Below, one piece after another: positions 55,478 to 64,000 of a stretch of DNA of 64,000 bases. The DNA is from Pictodentalium vernedei. Taxonomy: Eukaryota > Mollusca > Scaphopoda > Dentaliida > Dentaliidae. Below the pieces are notes generated by a model that was not told the origin of the DNA, searched no databases, and worked only from the letters and a program-made list of their open reading frames with translations. Within the stretch, counting starts at the first letter, position 1; each line of letters starts with the position of its first letter. The position numbers and the translations under genes are program-made. The stretch is taken from positions 61,245,084 through 61,309,083 of the forward strand of contig CM062296.1 of NCBI GenBank assembly GCA_031216915.1, written 5' to 3'.

Positions 55478-56893
55478 CGCCTTGTTATTTCAAGAACGTA
55501 CCTTCTCTAGCTGCCATCTCTCTCGGTATTGTTGACAGAATGCTAATGGTAACCAGTACAAGGTAGTAAACAGTGGCAACGCTTTTATATTTTATTCTCA
55601 ACGATAGAAGTCCCAGTTGTGCACTTAAAATAACGTCTATCATTTCAAGAAACGCGCAGTTTGTGGAGAGCGTACGTTGCATTAAACTTCGCTGAGCAAT
55701 TCAGCTGTGCATGGAAACAAAGAAGCTTTCACGATGAAAGTTTTGCTTGTCGCCACCATCGGCTTTCTCTATGGGTATCCCATTTGTATACATTGTGGTG
55801 ATAGTTAGGAAGCGATGAGAGGAAGTGATAGATCGGTCTTTATGAATTATCAAAGTACATACACACTTTCTGTGAAGCTAGGGGGTGCAGAGATGATTCG
55901 CCCTCTCGCCCATTATCCCACTACTCCATGACCATGTCTGCCGGAAACGTGTGTTATCCGTTGGGAGAAACTGCAGATGGCTCGAATACCAACATTTTAT
56001 TCTGAAAGCTATGAATTTGAAAAAAAAAATTACCCAACGCACACGTTATCAAAATTTGTTACTTTAATTTGCGTATTTATTTATTTAATACATGCTCTTT
56101 TTAAAAAAAAAAACATATCAATTAATCCCTCCGTGAACGACAACCTCGTTCCAATACGGGAGTCACATGATATGGTTTTGGGGAAATATTTTTGAAGAAG
56201 AATCAATTGCTCAGTTAGTAAATTTCGCGTGTGTTTGCGAGCGATTCATTAGGTTAAAGGTTAAAGACATATATTGAATTGGGTTTCAAGTTCGTACTGA
56301 CGGTCAAGGACCCGGTAACACTGTCGGAAAAAAATAATGCTAGTGGTATCTTCCATGCCAGTTCAATGGCTGCAATTAGAAGAGTCTATATTCATTATTT
56401 GGGGTAGACCACGGGCTGCATGTTGAAAATATTAAGTGGTCTATCCCACACATTTACTGAGCAGCCATCCTATTTAATGACGCTATGACGTATCAAGTTC
56501 CTGTCCGAAAAAAAGCCGCTCGGATTCAAAGAGTCAATTCCCTCCCTACTATGTCGGAAGATTTTGAGATCCTGGCTTCAGGCGTCCTTTGTGCCCACTT
56601 TAGAGACGTTTCTAACTACCCAATATGCCAAAGAGGAAAAATATTTTCTTTCACACATATCAAATATATATATATGTGTATATATATACATGTATATAAG
56701 CCGTTTTTTAACATATTTTTATTTGTTTCCATTCTAAAGTTTTCCCACGAATCTACATGCGATGTGATCTTCAAATGTCATAGACTAAGGTAAGATAAGT
56801 CATGCCTGAAAGTATACAATTAGTCTGCAAGGTGGAACACTTACATCCATTTTAAACACTCTTTGGGTAGAAGATGGGTGTTTTCAAACACTG
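55478..56893. other. No gene seen
   Basis: AT-rich sequence. A very degenerate piggyBac-type MITE may lie at about 56020-56260 ('acaacctcgttccaatacggg', 'ttaggttaaagg'). No coding region is supported. Confidence 0.4.
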
Positions 56894-57215
56894 ATTATTT
56901 ATTTGTTTATTTATTGGGGTTTAACGACACTTTTAACAGTCAGGGTCTCCCCATGTCGGACAGTTTTACGGGTGGAGGATGCCGGAGTACCAGGAGAGAA
57001 CCATCGAGCAATGACGAGCAACTGTAAGACTTCCTGACGTACTAACTCCGCGCAAGTAGGGTTACTATTGGTTTATGACAAGTGCGCCATCGACATGCGG
57101 AACGCCTTAGTACACAGCACCCACGGGAATAATCGGGATGAAGTGCCTTGCCCGACGGCACAACCGTCGTCCTATCGGTTTGAAGTTCAATGCCGTATCC
57201 ACCACGCAATCACTG
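56894..57215 (-). mobile_element. tRNA-type SINE, antisense
   Basis: The reverse complement aligns with 49440-49757. The plus strand opens with (TTTA)n, then 'tggggtttaacgacactttt', 'ggacagttttacgggtggag' and 'gtgccttgcccgacggcaca'. Confidence 0.75.
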
Positions 57216-57296
57216 ATTACTACCTTCTCAATGGCTAGTTGCCCAAGTTTTGTCTTCCTGGAGTCAGATTTTAGCACCAAGATGCGTGTATAGAGG

Positions 57297-57437
57297 ATCT
57301 CAAACGAGTGATGTTTGGATATAAGATTTTTTGAAACGAGCATGATGAATTTTATTCACAACGAGCCTTCAGGCGAGTTGTGAATCGAATTCATCAAACG
57401 AGTTTAAAAAAATCTTATATCCAAACATCACGAGTTA
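57297..57437. repeat. Long inverted repeat (foldback)
   Basis: 'cgagtgatgtttggatataa' and its inverted partner ('cttatatccaaacatcacga') enclose a second inverted pair around 'cacaacgagccttcaggcga'. It has no coding sequence. Confidence 0.75.
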
Positions 57438-57740
57438 AAGATTCTGTATATCACATGAATTTTCGAATGTTTTTTACACTTTTTTTTTAATTCATTGTCA
57501 CTAAATTCTCCCAAAACAACCGACAATCAGTTCGTTGGCTCAGACGCTTCACACCATGACATCATGAATGCGGTTTACTTGCACCTGTTGTCGTAATTGA
57601 CGTCATGTGAACTACGCACAAGAATACAATGCTGTTGATATGGGACCACGCGCCGATTAGACACTAGTTGATAATCAGGAAATAAGACATGGGTTGTTAC
57701 GTCGAAATTAACGACGTTTCATGTGATATATGATGTTTAA

Positions 57741-57985
57741 CCTTTTTTCTGTCAACTAAAAACAGACGACAATTTGTAAAAAATATGTTTTAAGTAATCA
57801 CAAATGTTCATGTTTTATCTAAAAGCATTTCTTATGACATCTTATTGGAAAGGGCGCGTCAAGCTCGTTACAATGAGGAAGGCATAGGATATGTTTTTGT
57901 GGCTGATAATTAAAACTAATACAGCAGGAAGCGCAATTTGGGTGAATACTGCTAGACGGTTGTGGCCAGTACATTAGGAGAAGGG
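57741..57985. mobile_element. piggyBac-type MITE, TTAA-flanked, diverged
   Basis: TTAA at 57737-57740 and 57986-57989, a CCTTTTTTC left end and a GAGAAGGG right end. The internal phrases 'aagctcgttacaatgagg' and 'ggttgtggccagtac' match the family. The length is 245 bp. Confidence 0.6.
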
Positions 57986-57989
57986 TTAA

Positions 57990-59581
57990 ATAAAGCGTGG
58001 CTTGATAATCAAATGATCTGCTGAATCATGTTTTTTTTTTCTCGACTCCAATCAGGCAAAATGTTCGAAAACGAATCGAATCTCAAAACGAGTTCACTTT
58101 CAAATTATTGCGATACTACAGTAATCGTACTGGTGCTGCCTGTCTCCTGTGTAAACCGAGCATCAGTATGGCATTGTGTACTAGTCTATTTCACACCAGT
58201 GACCCGCGCGTACCAGTATATGCACTTACCACTTGTTTGTGAAAGGTTGAGCCATTCATTCATATTGCAACAAACTTTATTTCCAAATGAAACAAAATAC
58301 TGCATATTGATTGGCTGAGAGGATTACAAGCCACTGTGGATTACAAGTCACATGATATGGTTTTGTTTAATTTGTTTTTGAAAAATTAAAAAAAATGATA
58401 TTTAAAATAATAAATTTTTATATCTTCTGAGTTGGGTAAAGGGTTAAACGAACTTGATAACATACTCTGGTAAACCACTACAGAGCAACAATATTTCGCA
58501 TACAGACCTATAATGGAGTGAACGAAGATTTTTATTTCAATATTATTTATTTACGGTTTCCATCTGAACTATACATTTTGTGAGACAATGGAGATGACTG
58601 ATACCAAGCAAAATTCCCATGATTACGAATCCATCCGAATATTTACGTAAGATTCGAAAACGAATCGAATCTCGAAGCTTCGCATGGCCATACGATCATC
58701 ATTTATTCATAATCACCGTGATCAGCGCTCCCAAACAATTACAAAAAAGGCTTTTTTAACGTTCTGGGCCGCAGAAAGCAGTCATACCTGAAGATTAGTT
58801 TTCACGGTTTCGATTAAACATTTGTAAACAACCATAGGGTAGGAACACAATTCCCATGGGGACAGAGAACGGACGGAATACATGTACACTCCGGGATTTA
58901 TAGCGTCGACTATTTATCTTCAAACAGTGTGGAGAATAAAATGCGTAGAATAAAATGAATACATAATTCCTACCTTCAGGACCTACATGTAAAGTTCCCC
59001 ATTTCCAAATGTGAAGCCGTAGAATTTATCAATCCCCTGTTTAAGAATTATATTTTTTTGTGTTGGGGGGGGGGGGGGGCAAATACATAATAGTAACAAG
59101 TGCTTAACTTATATATTGCTCGTTCTCAACAAAATATTTAGGTGAAGCTAGAGAGAGAGAGAATTGTCTCCAAACGTCCAACCAAAGATTTCTTTGTTAC
59201 CTATTTTCCTAATGAACCCTCATTTGTGTTGTATGATGCGACATTTTAAACGATCCTACCGCCACCATAGAAACGAGGATAGCGGCTTCCAGTACATCTA
59301 TATAAAATGGGCGACGGAAACAGGTATTTTTCTAATAACGCACAACGAGCGCGCAGTGTGTACAAACTAAGACAACTTATAACTATGATAATTGCAAAAA
59401 AAGAAGACTGAATAAAAGTAATGATTTATTGGCGGTCTGAGATATCATTGGCAGAGCAAACAGGTAGACAATACACATATAGCATACATGTTCCATTTGA
59501 CATGCAGGACAAACAAATACGCAATACATAAATGACATACATGTTCCATTTGACATGCAGACAACACATCACAAACAGTTA
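57990..59581. other. No gene seen
   Basis: A lone piggyBac-type MITE right end (GTTGGGTAAAGGG then TTAA) lies at 58431-58447. A poly-G run is at 59064-59079 and a direct repeat 'acatgttccatttgacatgcag' at about 59486 and 59539. No gene is supported. Confidence 0.5.
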
Positions 59582-59895
59582 CAGTTAAAACTAGAAGTCC
59601 TGTCACGAATAGTGCGCTTATCGAGGCTTAATTGCGCGTTGGAATTGCGCGCAATTGCCATATCGAATGACATCCGAAGCACGGCAGGTTCTCCTGGTTA
59701 CTCATAGCAAACATATGCAATGTTTCTGCCAATGGACCTCCGGGTTACCCGGAGGTCCATTGGCTGAAACATTGCTTGTGCACAGGCCATACGTACAGAA
59801 TTTGATAGCTTTACTATTGCCATAACGCGTACATTAACGCGCTGATCAACGTGCTATGTGTGCGCATTTCATGACAGGACTTCTAGTTTTAGCTG
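59582..59895 (+). mobile_element. 314-bp TA-flanked MITE, copy 4
   Basis: Same ends and length as the other three copies. The left flank is TA; the right flank is TT, a single change from TA. Confidence 0.88.
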
Positions 59896-61781
59896 TTAAG
59901 TTGCACATGCTTTAATTACACACGTACCGATATGGCAAACGAACAAAAGCATACTGGGTATATATTATTTTAAAAACACTAAAGCATTCTTCCATCAAAA
60001 TTGGAAAAATAGAATAATGTCACTGATGTGGCAAACTAAATGATTACTTACACCATCATAGATTGTCACAAGAACTCATTGAGGTCCTCTGTCAAGATAT
60101 GATTGAGAAAACTCTAAACTTCAGTCAAATTAGCCATCGAAAATCAGAATTTAGTGCTATTATTGGAATGAAGAAGAATTTAGTCCAAAATATTGCGAAT
60201 AAAGAAGTGTTACAAGTCAAAAGAATTTTGAACCAACGAAAGTTGTTTTAACATTTACAGTTGGAAAGTACTATTGTTTCTAAATACAAATTCAAAGGAC
60301 AAATATTTTTGAGCCTCCAAAAGTTAGTTGGAAGATTTTGAAGTTTGACGCAAAAAATGCCACCAGCGATGTTTTAAAGATTTTTAATATATAGTCAATT
60401 TGACGGAAATGACGTAAATGTAGGATTCAACATACACCACTAAGAAAATGTAGAAATACTTTAGGGACGGGTGGGTGGATGAAAAGTTTTTCTTTTCGTC
60501 CGCTCTGTTCAACGATATCGCATGCATTGAAAAATATTTCAAACTTGCTTCTCAAATGAAAACGAGTAAACTCCCTTGGAATGTAATTTCCACTGAGGGA
60601 CTTGAAGCACAAAACGGTCCAAAGAGAACCCGTAATATGGCAGTTCGGCCCAACCGGTCTTGTCTTATTTGCAATTAAATTATTTGATGTGAAACGCAAC
60701 AAATATATCAAATGGCGTCACAACATGATCGCTCACGTGGGCTACCATGACAACCCAGGATGGAAACACTGGGTCACGTGACTATGACGTTACGTGGTGT
60801 CTACATATGACAATGAGATCCACTTGGTAAGACACAAGTCATCCCTGACATACTTCCGATTTATATATGATGATTACAATAAAGGATTGTGTCGTTTGTG
60901 TCGAGCAGGAATCCCACAGTCATTGTGCTATGTCCGAAACTGAACTGAAAACTGCGAAAGGTTTGTGAAGACAGTCTCAACAGGAATCGATCTTGGAACT
61001 GCAGAACCAAATGTTCTGATACCATGCACACTGATCTAACGACTACGTATAAATATATTTATTAAGTATACTTATATAAATATATTTATTAATTGGATAC
61101 AGAACAGGATTTTATTCGAAGACTGCAGTTACAGTTACATACAAGTATAATGAATACAATAGGATACAAATAGTCATTACACCGCCATTGACGCGTACAT
61201 GTTCCTATTGGCAACGGAATGGTTTACGCTTTGCTCTGTGTTTCTTTATGTTCCGAAGCGGTAGTTATAAACTCAAGAATAGTGGTATTGAATAATATTC
61301 AGAAAATATTAGATATAATACCGCATTCGGTCCTATAATCAAATACATTGAACGCTTGAAACTTAAAATATTGCGAATGGGCATCCAAAATTCATCACCT
61401 GAGAGGTGTTTGTATTAAAAACTCAATGATTTTCTCGAACTGTGACAAACAGAAAATTTCCGAATATTAAACTAATTCTCCAAACAGGTCAGGATCGTCA
61501 ATATCATGAATACTTCAACAGGCCTTTATAAAAGAGAAACTTCACGATGGAAGAAAATTTTTTGTTTGGTGGTGCCCTTGGATTCTTTTGTGAGTATTCG
61601 TTTCTTTGCTCTGGTTGTGGTGATTGCTTGGAATCATTGAAATAGATCAGCCAGCGTACGATAGTTGACAAAATCAAACCTATATTCGACATACATTGTT
61701 GACCCTATCAGTAGGAGGTCTATCAGCAGCAGGTCTAATATGGACACCACGGACAAATGCGGATTTACAATATTGTGGCCT

Positions 61782-61814
<33 letters not shown>

Positions 61815-61848
61815 CATCGGTATTCACGCTTTTTTGCCGTCTTTTAAT
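59896..61848. other. No gene seen
   Basis: AT-rich, no recognisable coding sequence. Short direct duplication 'aaatatatttatta' at 61047-61092 and a (GA)n microsatellite at 61783-61812. Confidence 0.5.
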
Positions 61849-62389
61849 TAGGGCTGTCACGATTTTTTAATTTAGGAATCGATTAATCGTCCCAAATAAT
61901 CGATGATAGTCGATTGATCGTACCTAGATGACCCCCATCTCCTTCTCTTTGAAGTCGATAAAAATGAAGTTGAAGTCAGCTGACCTACCTCAAGTAAACA
62001 ACGAAGACGATCCTCTTTTAGTTACATTCAAAGCTTTGATGTGCTGAACTTTTGAACCGTCAGTGTAATAATCAAGACCGGTCGGCAGTTGCGAACTTCG
62101 CAACTGCCGACCGGTCTTGATTATTACACTGACGGTTCAAAAGTTCAGAACATCAAAGCTTTGATGAATGTTCCTGAAGGACAAATGCTTCCAATAGCTT
62201 CTTGGGGTTTAACATCGATGTTCTTAACTCTTTACCTTTAGAAACAATAGTTTTTTCAACATATTGTCTTTTAATTATTAAACGTCTAAAACGGGATATA
62301 ATTTACCGATTATTCGACAACGAAAAATACTTATCGATTTCGCCGTGGCCGATCAACAATCGATTAATCGATCAATCGTGACAGCCCTA
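61849..62389. mobile_element. hAT-type non-autonomous element, 8-bp duplication CTTTTAAT
   Basis: TAGGGCTGTCACGA at the left with its inverted partner at the right, flanked by exact CTTTTAAT (61841-61848, 62390-62397). It belongs to the same family as 50326-51168. The middle (62044-62148) is a near-perfect palindrome with ~50-bp arms. Confidence 0.92.
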
Positions 62390-64000
62390 CTTTTAATATA
62401 CTTTATATAGTTTGTTTTCTGCGCAGAATCGGAGTTTACAGCCTCTTGTTAAAGGTGTTCACCGTTATTGTTGGTTCTTCTATGTTGCGTGCATCAAGGA
62501 AACTTGACCAAACTATACATAGCCGAAACATTGCAAAACTTATAAACTCCTCATAATTTGGGCACAGTTACATTAGTTGGACATAGTGTTTCCCGTCACT
62601 ATTTGGGAGGACTTTAAAGGCCTGATTACCAGCCATTGAATGACATACATCATTTCAAGCACAATTAAACATAATTTGACTTGACACAGAACGCCTGTGC
62701 TTCCAGCGCAGTATGCACCAAAATACCTCCCCTTCAAGTATTTAGCCACAGGCTAGTGAATGCACTTTTGTAATACCGACAGAGTTGCCTGGTTTTGTTT
62801 TTTCAGTTGCAAACTTAAGGAATAATAAAAATAACCGTTGTTAAAGTGTTTTCCGCAGTGGTGTCGAATGACCGGGGTCATCGGACAAGCTGATACAACT
62901 GCCTCCGTTATCCTACCAACAACAACAGGGAAAGTGTAAGCCTCAACTTTCTGATTCGCGATGGAAGCAGCGGTAGTCTGCGCTCCTCGGGAAATTTGTA
63001 TAGATGTTGTCAACGAACGCATGTAATGTATTACAATAACGGGTGAAACAAATACTTTCGCTTGTCAATCGCAATTTCTTTTGCTTATGTAACCCTTTTC
63101 GTTGCGAGGTCGCGGGACCGTTTCTTTGATATATTTCTGTCAACTGTACGTTGTCTATACTTTCGTAGTCGATGCCTTTCTTTAAAAACTAGTTTACAAA
63201 GACAGGTCTTACACACTCCTTCAGAGAATCACTGTCTGTTCTTCAAATTTTCCATATACGAAAACACCAAATCTCGAATTTCACCGTCGTTATCTCCATG
63301 CAGCCATCGAATTAACTAGTCTGTGTGATTGTTTTAGCCTTTTTTCACATCCTGATTTAAGGAGAATGGGCCAAATTTTGTGGAGAACACAGCTTATTAC
63401 CTACCGCCACCATCGCTTTCTAACACAATCATTTGTCACTGGAAGATAGTTACTGGAAAGTTATTATGAAAGAAAACAATGGTGACAGAACTTATAACAA
63501 ATGGCTGGTGAGTGGTGATATTCTCTCCACAAAACAATCAGTAATAGGCTAGTAGGAATGATAGGAACCCCAAAGCAAGTTCGAAGAGCTCGCTTGCAAG
63601 GGGTCCATATACCTTCACCAGCAATGTATTCCAGAACAATATTATCTACTGCGTCAAAATGGTTGTTTGGTTTGGTGAGCTCTTTTCGGAGAAAACGTCA
63701 CGTGATTTCCTGTGTTCAATTGGCTATTTTAATGCACCCCCCCCCCTCCCCAAACCTCTGAGCCATTTTGGACCGATATCAACAAACAAACATAATGTCA
63801 AATACGTTCGATTTATGTTGCAACCCTACTCACATCTGAGCTTTGTGTGATATTTACATTTATGACATGATGACTTATTGTACTATATATGAAAAGCCTA
63901 ACACATAAATTTTAGCTTTATACACCAACTGTGGAGAACACGCCAGCAGAGGGATTTCAGTAGTTAAAATTTACACCAACAGTGGCACTTCATCCAAGTT
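62390..64000. other. No gene seen
   Basis: No coding region, RNA gene or repeat family could be supported in the last 1.6 kb. A short C-run is at 63737-63750. Confidence 0.5.

Noticed and set aside
54087..55682. Minus-strand hydrophobic frames on both sides of the hAT-type element as a split membrane-protein gene
   Set aside because: Short, different frames could be read, no recognised family; not enough support.

Overview
The window looks like repeat-dominated intergenic DNA from an invertebrate, most likely a lophotrochozoan such as a mollusc. The evidence is the dispersed minisatellite-bearing elements that open TTTTAGCTCA or contain phrases like AAGGTCAAGGTCACAGTGAC, the tRNA-type SINEs with (AATA)n tails, and the spliceosomal-type splice sites. 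No rRNA, tRNA, CRISPR or bacterial-style operon is visible, and no complete host gene was found. The species is inferred, not proven.

Region 1 (1-4140): a poly-G-rich tandem array, a TTAA-flanked piggyBac-type element with an inserted minisatellite element, and a copy of a dispersed repeat family that recurs at 27-34 kb.

Region 2 (4141-23727) is a nested structure. The outer shell is a Mutator-like (MULE) DNA transposon with ~110 bp terminal inverted repeats (4141-4248, 23610-23727), an imperfect 8-bp target duplication and a broken minus-strand transposase (23294-21198). Inside it lies a >16 kb envelope-bearing Ty3/gypsy-type LTR element (4343-20494). Its order is 5' LTR, Gag with two CCHC knuckles, Pol (third knuckle, macro domain, protease, RT, RNase H, integrase), an errantivirus/baculovirus-F-type Env, an acidic Ser-rich accessory region, two paralogous C4HC3 RING-type genes, and a truncated 3' LTR. 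A candidate splice acceptor stands just before env, the accessory region and each RING gene, so the element reads like a complex retrovirus that makes several spliced mRNAs. The macro domain and RING genes suggest interference with host ADP-ribosylation and ubiquitin pathways (inference). The copy is decayed: five in-frame TGA codons, one TAA, several frameshifts and a damaged integrase. The LTRs differ at about ten sites in 784 bp, all transitions and mostly at CpG-type sites.

Region 3 (23728-40738): a HIRAN-domain exon (24801-25178), foldback elements, three copies of a 314-bp TA-flanked MITE, diverged segmental repeats (27.1-34.1 kb), and several families of 155-165 bp tandem repeats.

Region 4 (40739-53120): one non-LTR retrotransposon (LINE) split twice, by a piggyBac-type MITE (41341-41583) and by a 10,017-bp pogo-like DNA transposon (41808-51824). 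The pogo-like element has TA duplications, 18-bp terminal repeats, subterminal motif clusters and its own broken DDD transposase (48840-46578). It in turn carries a SINE, a MITE and a hAT-type element.

Region 5 (53121-64000): no supported gene. It holds hAT-type elements with exact 8-bp duplications, further MITEs, a SINE and long perfect hairpins.
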